The translations under genes were made by a program, and so were the position numbers. The notes beneath the pieces are model-generated. The model made no database searches and was not told where the DNA came from. It saw only the letters and a list, made by a program, of their open reading frames with translations. From Marinobacter sp. F4218 (GTDB lineage Bacteria > Pseudomonadota > Gammaproteobacteria > Pseudomonadales > Oleiphilaceae), in NCBI RefSeq assembly GCF_019443085.1, contig NZ_JAHZIL010000002.1, positions 124,001-188,000 of the forward strand: 64,000 bases of DNA. Reading direction: 5' to 3'. Positions 7,751-16,319 of the stretch are shown here, piece by piece (positions within the stretch are counted from its first letter, which is position 1; each line of letters begins with the position of its first letter).

Positions 7751-8653
7751 TCAGGCCTTGCTGCGGGTGAACTTGCCGATCACGGAACTGCGAACGCCGG
7801 GAAGGACAATTGCCAGGGTCACCAATACCGCGGTGATCAGGTTCAGGTCCTGTGCCTGGAGCCCCAGAACATCGGCGTTCAGGGCGAATGCAATGGCAAG
7901 CCGATAAATGATGGCGCCAAATACGCAGGCGAGCAGGGCGCGCACCACGGTCGACGGCGTGATCACGGCCTCGCCCCCGATCAGGGAGGCGAGGCCAATC
8001 ACGATGACGCCAACACCCATGGTCACGTCGGCTGCACCCTGGCTCTGGGCAAACAGCGCGCCGGCCAGGCCAACAAGGCCGTTGGACAGGGCGACGCCGA
8101 GCACGATCATGGCTCCCGTCGCAATGCCCTGGGCTCTTGCCATTCGGGGGTTGGCGCCGGTGGCCCGCATGGCTAGACCGGTTTCAGATTTCATGAAGCG
8201 CCACAGCAGGATCAGGGCCACGACGGCGACAACAATGAACAGCAGGACCGGTACCTGATGGTACGCCAGATCCAGATTGTACCAGGGAGTGAGCACCGTC
8301 TCTTCGGTGAGCAGCGCGACATTTGGCCGGCCCATGATGCGCAGGTTCACGGAGTAGAGCGCGATCATGGTGAGAATTGAGGCCAGCAGATTGAGAATCT
8401 TCAGCTTCACGTTGAGCAGCGCAGTGACCGCGCCTGCGGCCATGCCGGCAAGAACGGCAGCACCGGTCGCAATCCAGGGGTTCCAGCCGCCAATGATCAG
8501 CACGGCAGCGACGGCCGCACCCAGCGGGAAGCTGCCGTCAACGGTCAGATCCGGGAAGTCCAGCACCCTGAAAGAGATGTAAATGCCAAAGGCAACCAGG
8601 CCGTAGATCAGGCCAGTTTCAATGGCGCCATAAAATGCGATTTCACTGAGCAT
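7751..8653 (-). CDS. ABC transporter permease (TrpXYZ/PF04392-associated importer)
   Basis: A 300-residue inner-membrane protein with about eight to nine hydrophobic segments, of the BPD_transp_2 (LivH/M-like) fold. It starts MLSEIAFYGAIETGLIYGLVAFGIYISFR and contains DLTVDGSFPLGAAVAAVL and GEAVITPSTVVRALLACVFG, segments typical of permeases found beside PF04392 binding proteins. It forms the channel for the substrate delivered by the product of the gene at 8719. The gap to that upstream gene is 65 bp and contains a terminator-like hairpin. The downstream ATPase gene follows after 9 bp. Confidence 0.92.
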   Translation of the reverse strand: MLSEIAFYGAIETGLIYGLVAFGIYISFRVLDFPDLTVDGSFPLGAAVAAVLIIGGWNPWIATGAAVLAGMAAGAVTALLNVKLKILNLLASILTMIALYSVNLRIMGRPNVALLTEETVLTPWYNLDLAYHQVPVLLFIVVAVVALILLWRFMKSETGLAMRATGANPRMARAQGIATGAMIVLGVALSNGLVGLAGALFAQSQGAADVTMGVGVIVIGLASLIGGEAVITPSTVVRALLACVFGAIIYRLAIAFALNADVLGLQAQDLNLITAVLVTLAIVLPGVRSSVIGKFTRSKA

Positions 8654-8668
8654 GGGTAATATTCACTG

Positions 8669-8707
8669 TGAAAGAAAACGGGCGGGCCCTTGTGGGGTCC
8701 GCCCGTC
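8669..8707 (-). terminator. Intra-operon hairpin with T-run (attenuator) after the binding-protein gene
   Basis: ACGGGCGG (8679-8686) pairs with CCGCCCGT (8700-8707). On the minus strand the hairpin is followed by TTTTCTTTC. It lies between the binding-protein stop and the permease start, so it should let only part of the transcription continue, giving more binding protein than membrane components. Confidence 0.75.
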
Positions 8708-8718
8708 TTGGTCAGGCG

Positions 8719-9693
8719 TTACTTGTCGCTTTTGACGACTTCTTTGGCGTCTTCGATCAGGTCCTCAGAGAGGGTGATGCCCATGCGCTTGGCTGCGGCC
8801 GGGTTCACAAACAGATCCAGAGTGTCCATGGTTTCCACGGGCATGTCGCCGGGATTGGTTCCGCTCAATACCCTGGCAACCATCGCGCCGGTCTGGCGGC
8901 CGTGATTGTAGTAGTCGAAACCGAGCGCTGCGACGGCCCCGCGCCCAACGGTGGCGGTGTCCGCTGCAAAAACAGGTATACCGGCGCGCTCACCCACTGA
9001 AATAACAGCCTCTGCGGCACTGATTACGGTGTTGTCCGTGGTCAGGTAGATCGCGTCTACTTCCCCCACCAGTGAGCGGGAGGCGCCCAGCACTTCGGAA
9101 GTCTTGGTGGCCGCGGCCTTGACCAGCTTCATATCGCGGGCTGCCAGTTGCTCCTCAAGCAGATTGACGAGGGATACGGCATTGGCTTCGCCGGGGTTGT
9201 ACACCGTGCCGATGCGTTTGGCATCGGGCATGACCCGCTGAAGCATGTCGAGGTGTTTCTTGATGGGCAGCATGTCGCTGACGCCGGAAATGTTCGCACC
9301 CGGCGCCTCGAGACTGGATACCAGCTTTGCGCCAACCGGGTCAGTCACGGCTGAGAAAATGACCGGGATGTTTCGGGCAGCGGCCGCAACGGTCTGGGCA
9401 GACGGCGTTGCAATGGCTACGATCACGTCGGGGCTTTCGCCGACAAATTTCCGGGCGATCTGAGAGGCAATGGCGGAATTTCCCTGAGCGCTTTCGTGCA
9501 TGACGGTCAGGTTCTCACCTTCCGTATAGCCCTGCTCGGCAAGTTCGTCTTTCACGCCCTGGTAAACCGCATCCAGTGCCGGATGTTCGACGATCTGCGT
9601 GATAGCAACCGTGCGTACTTCCTGAGCCTGTCCCAGGCCCGCCGCTGCCAGCAGTGTTGCACCAATCAGGGTGCGCAGAGTTCTCTTGGCCAT
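8719..9693 (-). CDS. ABC transporter substrate-binding protein (PF04392 family, TrpX-like)
   Basis: A 324-residue periplasmic binding protein with a Sec signal peptide (MAKRTLRTLIGATLLAAAGLGQAQ; cleavage after AQA or nearby). VRTVAITQIVEHPALDAVYQG opens the mature protein, and IPVIFSAVTDPVGAKLV and GFDYYNHGRQTGAMVARVL are hallmarks of the ABC_sub_bind family. There is no lipobox, so the protein is soluble in the periplasm. It is the first gene of the operon and has its own downstream hairpin. The ligand is unknown: relatives bind aromatic or branched-chain amino acids, and no ligand-specific residue set can be asserted from sequence alone. Confidence 0.9.
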   Translation of the reverse strand: MAKRTLRTLIGATLLAAAGLGQAQEVRTVAITQIVEHPALDAVYQGVKDELAEQGYTEGENLTVMHESAQGNSAIASQIARKFVGESPDVIVAIATPSAQTVAAAARNIPVIFSAVTDPVGAKLVSSLEAPGANISGVSDMLPIKKHLDMLQRVMPDAKRIGTVYNPGEANAVSLVNLLEEQLAARDMKLVKAAATKTSEVLGASRSLVGEVDAIYLTTDNTVISAAEAVISVGERAGIPVFAADTATVGRGAVAALGFDYYNHGRQTGAMVARVLSGTNPGDMPVETMDTLDLFVNPAAAKRMGITLSEDLIEDAKEVVKSDK

Positions 9694-9947
9694 GTGCCTG
9701 TCTCCGAGTCAGTGTCTGGTTTTGATGAGTATTCGACGTTCAGAAATACGAAGGGGCGCAAGTTTACCACAGGCCCGGGGGATTCGGGGTAGGATTGTTG
9801 GCTGAGACGCGTTCGTCGCCCGGGAAAGTTGAGAAGTGGAATAGTTTTGCTTGTGTCACATTTTGACTGCCGATAGTGTGTTGAAATACCCTACGAAAGT
9901 CTAATAATAAGACCGAATAATTCGAATAACGAATGCAAGGAAGATTC

Positions 9948-11615
9948 ATGGACACAACTAACAAGCTTCCGCTGGACATGGTTTACCATTGGGAAACCAC
10001 CAAGGCGAACTCCCTTTACATGACCCAGCCCATCGGCGATGGCAAGGTCGTGGAATACACGTGGGGCAGGGCGGTTGACGAGGCACGGCGCGTGGCTGCC
10101 TATCTCAAATCGCTTAACCTGCCGGAAAAAAGCCGGATTGGCCTGATTTCCAAAAACTGTGCGCAATGGATCATGACCGACTGGGCCATCTGGATGGCCG
10201 GTCACATTTCCGTCCCGCTCTATCCAACCCTGAATTCAGATACCGTTAATTACATCCTCAATCATGCCGAATGCGATGTCCTGTTCGTGGGTAAACTCGA
10301 CGACTGGGACATGATGAAAGGCGGTGTGCCGGAGTCTGTCCGATGCATATCCTATCCCCTCAGTCCGCCCAACGATTTCGAAACCTGGGATGACATCGTG
10401 GCCAAGTACCCGCCGCTGGAAGGGCAGGTGCAGCGGGATCCTGACGAACTGGCGACCATTGTGTATACCTCCGGGAGTACCGGTCGGCCGAAAGGCGTGA
10501 TGCTGAGCTTCCGTAACATGGCCTTCGCCGCCGCTGGCGGAACCCAGGTGCTGGGCGTCGGTTCGGAAGAGCGTATGCTGTCGTACCTGCCGCTGGCCCA
10601 TGTATTCGAGCGTACGTTTGTCGAGCTGGGCTCGCTTTATACCGGCTTCGAGCTGTATTTTGCCGAGTCTCTGGACACCTTTGTCCAGGACCTGCAGCGG
10701 GCGCAGCCGACCCTGTTCCTTTCTGTTCCGCGCCTGTGGGTGAAATTCCAGCATGGTGTGCTTCAGAAACTGCCGAAGCAGAAGCTGGAACGGTTGATGA
10801 AGATTCCGGTGGTCAACAAGCTGATCAAGAAGAAGATTCTGAAGGGCCTGGGTCTGAGCAAGGTCAAGCTCGCAGGCAGTGGCTCTGCGCCGCTATCGAG
10901 CGATGTTCTGGACTGGTATCGCAACCTCGGGCTGGAACTGCTGGAGGGGTACGGCATGTCCGAGAACTTTGCATACTCCCACATGAACAAGCCGGGTCGT
11001 TCACGGACCGGTTATGTTGGTGAAGCGCTCCCGGGCGTGGAGGTGAGGATCAGCGAGCAGGGCGAGGTCCTGGTCAAGAGTCCGGCGACCATGATGGGGT
11101 ATTACAAGGACGAGGAGAAAACCCGCGAGGCCTTTACCGAAGACGGTTTCCTGAAAACTGGCGATAAGGGTGAGATTGACGAGATGGGTCGCCTCAAGCT
11201 GACAGGCCGAATCAAGGAGATCTTCAAGACCAGCAAGGGCAAGTACATTGCGCCGGCGCCGATTGAGAATCGCCTCATGTCCCACGACGCCATTGAGATG
11301 GTTTGCGTGTCGGGTGCCAACCAGACCCAGCCTCACGCGCTGGTCATGCTCGGCGAGGAAATTCGTCCGAAGACGGCCGATGAAACCTTCCGCAAGGAGC
11401 TTGAAGCCAGCTTCAAGAACCTGATCCAGGAGGTAAACAAGACAGTCGATCCTCACGAGCAGCTTGCCTTTATCACGGTAGTGAGCGATGAGTGGTCCAT
11501 CGAGAACAGCTTCCTGACGCCGACCCTCAAGCTCAAGCGCAATGTGGTGGAAGACGCCTATCAGGAGAAGGTGGATAACTGGTACGCGCAGCGTCAGGCG
11601 GTTATCTGGCAGTAA
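9948..11615 (+). CDS. AMP-dependent long-chain acyl-CoA synthetase
   Basis: A 555-residue adenylate-forming enzyme that activates a fatty acid to acyl-AMP and then acyl-CoA. The P-loop is YTSGSTGRPKGVMLS, the A5-like motif is EGYGMSEN, and the hinge and C-terminal region read TGDKGEIDEMGRLKLTGRIK followed by KGKYIAPAPIEN, which includes the late catalytic lysine. The closest resemblance is to the FAA1-like long-chain ligases rather than classic FadD. ATG 9948 is preferred over an in-frame ATG at 9933 because AAGGAAG lies 4 bp before 9948 and would fall inside a longer protein. A thioesterase gene lies 130 bp downstream after a hairpin. Substrate chain length is inferred from family only. Confidence 0.9.
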   Translation: MDTTNKLPLDMVYHWETTKANSLYMTQPIGDGKVVEYTWGRAVDEARRVAAYLKSLNLPEKSRIGLISKNCAQWIMTDWAIWMAGHISVPLYPTLNSDTVNYILNHAECDVLFVGKLDDWDMMKGGVPESVRCISYPLSPPNDFETWDDIVAKYPPLEGQVQRDPDELATIVYTSGSTGRPKGVMLSFRNMAFAAAGGTQVLGVGSEERMLSYLPLAHVFERTFVELGSLYTGFELYFAESLDTFVQDLQRAQPTLFLSVPRLWVKFQHGVLQKLPKQKLERLMKIPVVNKLIKKKILKGLGLSKVKLAGSGSAPLSSDVLDWYRNLGLELLEGYGMSENFAYSHMNKPGRSRTGYVGEALPGVEVRISEQGEVLVKSPATMMGYYKDEEKTREAFTEDGFLKTGDKGEIDEMGRLKLTGRIKEIFKTSKGKYIAPAPIENRLMSHDAIEMVCVSGANQTQPHALVMLGEEIRPKTADETFRKELEASFKNLIQEVNKTVDPHEQLAFITVVSDEWSIENSFLTPTLKLKRNVVEDAYQEKVDNWYAQRQAVIWQ

Positions 11616-11643
11616 AACTGGCCGTCGATTCGCAGATGATAAA

Positions 11644-11666
11644 CAGGCCCGGCACCGCCGGGCCTG
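11644..11666 (+). terminator. Weak terminator hairpin after the acyl-CoA ligase gene
   Basis: CAGGCCCGGC-ACC-GCCGGGCCTG forms a strong GC stem 28 bp after the stop codon. The following TTGCTGTCT is only partly T-rich, so termination may be incomplete. Confidence 0.6.
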
Positions 11667-11745
11667 TTGCTGTCTGAAGCCGACATAAGTCGCATAGGGA
11701 AACACAAGGGAGAGGCCTAAACTGGAGGGTAATCAGGAGGATGAT

Positions 11746-12231
11746 ATGACCCAGTTGGCGCTTTTCCAGAAACGCATCAATGAAGAAATTCCGCTGTCCA
11801 AAGCGTTGGGAATCCAGTTGATATCCTGGGACGGTCACGCGCTGCTTCTTAGCGCGCCCCTGGAACAGAATCGCAATCACCAGGGAACCGGCTTCGGGGG
11901 CAGTGTCTACTCTGCGGCGGTTACCGCAGCCTGGGGGCTCACAGAGCTGGCGCTGGCGGACCTTGGGCTCAGGGGTGCCGTGGTCGTGCAGAGCGGCACG
12001 ATTGATTATCTGGAGCCGGTTGAGCAGGACTTCTATGTGATTTGCCGGTTACCCGGGGGCGAGATTCCGGCCAAATTCCGGAAGAGTCTGGCGCGACATG
12101 GCAAAGGGCGTCTGGACCTCACCGCCGAGGTGTTTTGCGGCGTTCCCACCACGGAGCCAAACAATCAACCCGTGGCCGTGTTCCAGGGGCGGTTTGTCGT
12201 CAAGGACGCCCACTCTCGGGTGAGCCTGTAA
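11746..12231 (+). CDS. YiiD C-terminal-type hotdog thioesterase
   Basis: A 161-residue single-domain protein of the thioesterase family found as the C-terminal domain of E. coli YiiD (also seen as a stand-alone putative thioesterase). LSKALGIQLISWDGHALLLSAPLEQNRNHQ, then GTGFGGSVYSAAVTAAWGL, matches the hotdog central helix and its lead-in loop, and SGTIDYLEPVEQDF is the following strand region. AGGAGGATGAT precedes the ATG, a strong ribosome binding site. The physiological thioester is unknown. The nearby acyl-CoA ligase makes a role in acyl-CoA turnover plausible but unproven. Confidence 0.85.
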   Translation: MTQLALFQKRINEEIPLSKALGIQLISWDGHALLLSAPLEQNRNHQGTGFGGSVYSAAVTAAWGLTELALADLGLRGAVVVQSGTIDYLEPVEQDFYVICRLPGGEIPAKFRKSLARHGKGRLDLTAEVFCGVPTTEPNNQPVAVFQGRFVVKDAHSRVSL

Positions 12232-12250
12232 TCTGGAAGACGGAGTCTGT

Positions 12251-13939
12251 TCAACCTATCGTCCGGGTGTTGGAGATTGAGCGGCTCATCAGAATAATCG
12301 GAACGATCCCCGCCAGAACAATGATCAGTGCCGGTAGGGCGCTGTGATAGAGACGTTCGTCTGAAGCAAACTGGTAGACGTAGGTCGCCAGGGTTTCAAA
12401 ATTGAACGGCCTCAGAATGAGTGTTGCCGGCAGCTCCTTCATGCAGTCGACGAACACCACCAGCGCGGCGGTCAGCAGGGTTCCGCGCAGCATCGGCAGG
12501 TGCACGCGGACCAGGGTTCCACCCGGCGTATGCCCAAGAGAGCGCGATGCCATATCCATGCTCGGCGTGATCTTCTGAAGCGCACTCTCCACGCTGCCTG
12601 CGGAAACCGCAAGGAACCGCACCGTATAGGCAAACACCAGGGCAAAGGCGGAGCCGCTGAGAAGCAGACCCGTGCTGAGACCGAAAACCTCCCGCATCAG
12701 GCTATCGAACCAGTTGTCGAAGCCGGCGAGTGGAACGATAACACCCACGGCCAGGACTGCCCCGGGCATGGCATAGCCAAGGCTTGATAGCCTCATGAGG
12801 ATCTGCATTCCGCGGGTGTTGTGGAGTCTGCGGCTGTAGGCCAGGGTGATACCGATCAGCAAAGTAGTCAGTGCTGCGGTGCTGGATAGAAAAAGGCTGT
12901 TAAAGGTGTTCTGTATAAAATCCGGATTCCAGCTTTCGCCGAAGTACTCCCATGCGTAGAGACCCAGTGTGAATCCGGGGATGAGGAAGCCGAAGGTCAC
13001 TGGAACGGCACACACCGCCACGCACACCAACTGTCTGGGGAATGACATGCTGAATCTGCGGATCGGGTCCCGGTTGTCCCGGGCTGCAAACTGTTGTTGC
13101 CGACGCCGTGAATAGCGTTCGAGGGTAACGAGGATAACGACGAATATGAGCATCGTGGTCGCAATCTGGGCAGCCCCGCCCAGATTCCCCAGGTTCATCC
13201 AGGTGTCAAACAGACCTGCTGTGAGTGTCTGTACGGCAAAAAAGTCGACGGTCCCGAAGTCGTTGAGGGTTTCCATCAGCACCAGCGAGAGGCCAACTGC
13301 AACCGCAGGCCGGGCGATGGGCAAAACCACGCGAAAAAAAGTGCTCAGAGCCGAATGGCCGAGGCTGCGGCTGACTGCAAACAGCGAGGGCGACTGCTCC
13401 AGAAAAGCGGCTCGGGCAAGCAAATAAACGTAGGGGTAGAGCACCAGCCCGATCATCAGCGTGGCACCTTCCAGGCTGCGGATTTCGGGGAACCAGTAAT
13501 CGCTGGCATTTTCCCAGCCAAACCATCCCCTCAGAGCTCTTTGCACCGGCCCGGCATAATCAAGAAGGCTGGTGTAGACATAGGCGATCACGTAAGCAGG
13601 GACGGCGAACGGGAGCAGCATTGCCCACTCGAAAAAACGCCTGCCCGGAAATTCGCACATGGTGACAGCCCAGGCGGTCGAAAGTCCGATGACCAGTGTC
13701 AGCGCGCCTACTCCAAGCATCAGTTGGAGTGTGGTGGTCAGGTACCGGGGAAGTGTCGTCTCGAGCAGGTGAGGCCAGATGTTCTCTTCTGGGAAAAAAG
13801 CGAGAAAGACAACGGAGAGTACCGGAAGCACCACTATGGCTGTGGTGAGGGCAGCGGTTACCAGCCACCGCCTTGAGGTTCGTTTCGCCAGCAAGGGCTC
13901 GGCAAGCCCTGGGGCAACGCTGGTAACGGCCTCGGTCAT
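12251..13939 (-). CDS. Ferric iron ABC transporter permease (FbpB/HitB-like)
   Basis: A 562-residue inner-membrane protein with about twelve transmembrane segments in two homologous halves, each holding an EAA-type cytoplasmic loop (EQSPSLFAVSRSLGHSALSTFFRVVLP and ITPSMDMASRSLGHTPGGTLVRVHLP regions). This duplicated single-chain layout is typical of FbpB/HitB/SfuB ferric iron permeases. LMETLNDFGTVDFF is a strong family motif. It follows the binding-protein gene by 144 bp, with a hairpin between them. No ATPase gene is adjacent, as is also the case for hitAB in Pseudomonas aeruginosa, so an ATPase must be supplied from elsewhere. Confidence 0.92.
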   Translation of the reverse strand: MTEAVTSVAPGLAEPLLAKRTSRRWLVTAALTTAIVVLPVLSVVFLAFFPEENIWPHLLETTLPRYLTTTLQLMLGVGALTLVIGLSTAWAVTMCEFPGRRFFEWAMLLPFAVPAYVIAYVYTSLLDYAGPVQRALRGWFGWENASDYWFPEIRSLEGATLMIGLVLYPYVYLLARAAFLEQSPSLFAVSRSLGHSALSTFFRVVLPIARPAVAVGLSLVLMETLNDFGTVDFFAVQTLTAGLFDTWMNLGNLGGAAQIATTMLIFVVILVTLERYSRRRQQQFAARDNRDPIRRFSMSFPRQLVCVAVCAVPVTFGFLIPGFTLGLYAWEYFGESWNPDFIQNTFNSLFLSSTAALTTLLIGITLAYSRRLHNTRGMQILMRLSSLGYAMPGAVLAVGVIVPLAGFDNWFDSLMREVFGLSTGLLLSGSAFALVFAYTVRFLAVSAGSVESALQKITPSMDMASRSLGHTPGGTLVRVHLPMLRGTLLTAALVVFVDCMKELPATLILRPFNFETLATYVYQFASDERLYHSALPALIIVLAGIVPIILMSRSISNTRTIG

Positions 13940-14048
13940 AGCGTTCCTGTCGTTGAATCGAAATGAGAAAGGATGCCGATTGTAGACAGCTCATCGCCCG
14001 CCTGCAATTGCCCCGGTCATCTTCAACAGACGTTGGCGAGCGAAAGTC

Positions 14049-14076
14049 GGGCCGAAGGTGGGTGTCACCTCGGCCC
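14049..14076 (-). terminator. Hairpin between the iron-binding-protein and permease genes
   Basis: GGGCCGA-GGTG pairs with CACC-TCGGCCC around a short loop, with one bulged base. It lies just after the binding-protein stop. The downstream minus-strand sequence has only a short TTT, so it is more likely an attenuator or mRNA-stabilising structure than a full terminator. Confidence 0.5.
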
Positions 14077-14083
14077 TCGGGCA

Positions 14084-15100
14084 TTACTCGCCGTCGTAAT
14101 CGACGCGGTCAACCAGCTTGACTGCCGCATTCCGGTGATTTGCGATTTCCTGCAGGGACAGTTTGTCCGGATTGATCGCACCCCATTCGGCAACCAGACC
14201 GGAAGGATCAACGTCGGGGTTTGCCGGATATTCGGTGTTCGCCTCGGCATAGATGCGCTGCGCCTCGGCCGAGGACAGGAATTCCATCAGTTTGATGGCG
14301 TTGTCACGGTTCGGGGCGCTCTTGGTCAGGGAAATGCCGCTGATGTTGATGTGCGTCCCACGACCATCAGCATTGGGGAATACCAGGCGAACCTGCTCTG
14401 CAATCGCGCGCTGGTTTTCGTCCTGGAGCATGTTGCCGTAGTAGTAGCTGTTACCAATGGATACGTCGCAAACACCTTCGGCAATGGCCTTGATCTGGTC
14501 ACGGTCGCCACCTTGGGGCTTGCGGGCCAGGTTGTCCTTGACGCCTTCGAGCCAAGCTTCAGTCTCTGCTTCCCCGTGATGGGCAATCATGGAGGAAATC
14601 AGGGCGATGTTGTACGGGTGTTTGCCGCTGCGGGTACAGATGCGGTCGTCCCATTTGTCGTCTGCCAGCTCTTCATAGGTGGTGATTTCACCTTCCTCGA
14701 CCCGGTCCTTTGACGTAAAGATCAGTCGGCCCCGGGTGGTCAGTGCAAACCATTTGCCTTCGGGATGGCGGAGATTTTCAGGAACGTTCTTGTTTAGCAC
14801 CTCGCTGTCGACGGTCTGAACCAGGTCGCGCTCCACCAGTTCGTTGATGCGCGAGATGTCGACGGTCATAACGATGTCTGCCGGGCTGTTACGACCCTCC
14901 CGTTCCAGTCGCTCAGCCAGGCCTTTCTTGGCGAAAACGACGTTGGTATCGATTCCGGTCTCCTGTTTAAAGGCATTCAGCAAGGGCTTGAGCAAATAGG
15001 CCTGCCGGTAGGAGTAAATGTTGACCTCTCCGTCTGCGGATGCACTCATCGGAAGCAGAGCCAGGGCAATCGTTGCGGTTGCGGCCAGTTTCAGTCGCAT
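14084..15100 (-). CDS. Periplasmic ferric iron-binding protein (FbpA/HitA/FutA-like)
   Basis: A 338-residue protein with a Sec signal peptide (MRLKLAATATIALALLPMSASA). The mature part starts DGEVNIYSYRQAYLLKPLL. YSYRQ and the late GNSYYYGNM hold tyrosines that coordinate ferric iron in FbpA/FutA proteins. WFALTTRGRLIF and ICTRSGKHPYNIALIS are also conserved in this group. It captures periplasmic iron and hands it to the permease encoded downstream. A candidate Fur operator lies about 70 bp upstream of the start, consistent with iron-repressed expression. Confidence 0.92.
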   Translation of the reverse strand: MRLKLAATATIALALLPMSASADGEVNIYSYRQAYLLKPLLNAFKQETGIDTNVVFAKKGLAERLEREGRNSPADIVMTVDISRINELVERDLVQTVDSEVLNKNVPENLRHPEGKWFALTTRGRLIFTSKDRVEEGEITTYEELADDKWDDRICTRSGKHPYNIALISSMIAHHGEAETEAWLEGVKDNLARKPQGGDRDQIKAIAEGVCDVSIGNSYYYGNMLQDENQRAIAEQVRLVFPNADGRGTHINISGISLTKSAPNRDNAIKLMEFLSSAEAQRIYAEANTEYPANPDVDPSGLVAEWGAINPDKLSLQEIANHRNAAVKLVDRVDYDGE

Positions 15101-15170
15101 ATCGTTATCCTTTTCACCAAGTTTCGAAGTCAGATCCCGTGATGCTAGTCACAGGCATTTAAAAACGCCA

Positions 15171-15188
15171 ACCATTCTCATTTGTATT
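15171..15188 (-). promoter_or_regulatory. Candidate Fur box upstream of the iron transporter
   Basis: On the minus strand the sequence reads AATACAAATGAGAATGGT. Its AAATGAGAATGG part resembles the repeated NATWAT hexamers (AATGAGAATNATT form) of Fur operators. The location, 71-88 bp upstream of the ferric-iron binding-protein gene, makes iron control plausible. The match is imperfect. Confidence 0.5.
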
Positions 15189-15287
15189 AAGCGGCGAGTC
15201 AATATCACCTTTGGCATATTTGGGTGAAAATGGTGGTATCCTTCGGAAGACTATAAAAACTATGTAAAAAGTAGTGGAAACCGCGTG

Positions 15288-15566
15288 ATGGCAGGGAACG
15301 ATCGAAGAGAACACATTCGCACCGCGATGAGCGCAAAGGTAAAGGTCATGCACCCGGAATTGGGAGAGTTTGTCTTCTCGACCCGGGACATATCCGATGG
15401 AGGCGTGTTCATTGTAGTGGACGCGACTCCCTTCGAACCCGAGCTTGGTGACACCGTGACGGTGCAGGTTCAGGGGTTGCCGGTGCCTGCCCCCGTTCTT
15501 GATATGATCGTCGTTCGCAGGACCCGCGATGGATTCGGACTTCAATTTGAGCATAACCAACACTGA
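15288..15566 (+). CDS. PilZ domain protein (c-di-GMP receptor)
   Basis: A 92-residue single-domain protein. The opening NDRREHIRT is the PilZ RxxxR c-di-GMP-binding motif (RREHIR), and STRDISDGGVFI is the D/NxSxxG motif in its usual place about 25 residues later. Both halves of the ligand-binding site therefore appear intact. GFGLQFEH closes the beta-barrel. An in-frame GTG directly before the ATG could also serve as start and would add one residue. It is followed after one base by a lipoprotein gene and then an HD-GYP gene, suggesting a local c-di-GMP theme. Confidence 0.85.
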   Translation: MAGNDRREHIRTAMSAKVKVMHPELGEFVFSTRDISDGGVFIVVDATPFEPELGDTVTVQVQGLPVPAPVLDMIVVRRTRDGFGLQFEHNQH

Positions 15567-15567
15567 T

Positions 15568-16143
15568 ATGAAGCGCTTCTTCCTTCTTCTGTTTTTGCCC
15601 TTGATTCTGCACGGCTGTGCATCCTACTACTCACATTACGCAATGTTTCCGGCCGAAAATTCAGCGGGGGAACCTCGCCAGATACGAGTTTCCTGGCAAA
15701 CAGCCGATTACCCGGATTGGTGGTTGGTCAGTGATAAGGCGACTCCGGTACGCGTGGAAACGCAATGCAGCGATCGCGTTTGGCGCTTGCGGGACGACTC
15801 CGACCCGGAGGCAACTGGTTGTGGTAGAGGTATCAGAGCCTGCGGTGAGCAGGGCAGGGACGTACGCGCTCCAGAGGGAGCTCCAGTGGCGGGTGAGCAC
15901 CCTTGCATGACAGTGGATCCGTCAAATCCAGGGGCACGTATCGTGACGGTTGGAGAAAAGCTGCAGCTTCTTGTTTCCTGCAGGCCTGTGTCGCCCACGC
16001 AGGGGGAGGGTGACAATTCACGTAATGTGGATTACTTGCGTGCCTCTACGGTGCCTTACACGGTGTATGCCCGGAAGGCGCCCCGGGGCTCGCTTCGGGC
16101 AAAAATGCCGGAATTTGACGATTCCGTATGTGACGTGCAGTGA
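15568..16143 (+). CDS. Lipoprotein of unknown function
   Basis: A 191-residue protein. The ATG at 15568, one base after the PilZ stop, gives a lipoprotein signal peptide MKRFFLLLFLPLILHGCASY with a lipobox-like LHGC. An in-frame upstream ATG at 15529 would add a hydrophilic stretch before the signal and overlap the PilZ gene, so I reject it. The mature part has seven further cysteines (QCSDRVW, GCGRGIRACGEQ, HPCMTV, VSCRPV, SVCDVQ), suggesting disulfides in the periplasm. No family is recognised. The tight spacing to the PilZ gene suggests translational coupling. Confidence 0.75.
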   Translation: MKRFFLLLFLPLILHGCASYYSHYAMFPAENSAGEPRQIRVSWQTADYPDWWLVSDKATPVRVETQCSDRVWRLRDDSDPEATGCGRGIRACGEQGRDVRAPEGAPVAGEHPCMTVDPSNPGARIVTVGEKLQLLVSCRPVSPTQGEGDNSRNVDYLRASTVPYTVYARKAPRGSLRAKMPEFDDSVCDVQ

Positions 16144-16161
16144 CACGTTTTGACGTTTTAG

Positions 16162-16177
16162 TGTGATCGTTTTCACG
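16162..16177. promoter_or_regulatory. CRP/Vfr-like site
   Basis: TGTGA-TCGTTT-TCACG matches the CRP/Vfr consensus TGTGA-N6-TCACA with one mismatch. It lies 143 bp upstream of the HD-GYP gene, in the only intergenic space of the PilZ-lipoprotein-HD-GYP group. A membrane adenylate cyclase is encoded 5 kb away, so cAMP signalling is likely in this organism. Confidence 0.5.
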
Positions 16178-16319
16178 TTGCTACACTTTGTTTCCTCCTG
16201 AATATTAGCGTTACCATTTGTTGCCCTCAGGTTACTTTGCGCTACCAAACTGTTATGGACTCTTTTCGCGACTCCGGCAGAATGGTATTCATCGATAAGT
16301 TTATTTGTAGAGGTGGCTT

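Noticed and set aside
16206-16247. Imperfect inverted repeat upstream of the HD-GYP gene (TAGCG...CGCTA)
   Set aside because: Only five bases pair cleanly and the arms have unequal gaps, so it is within chance for this length.
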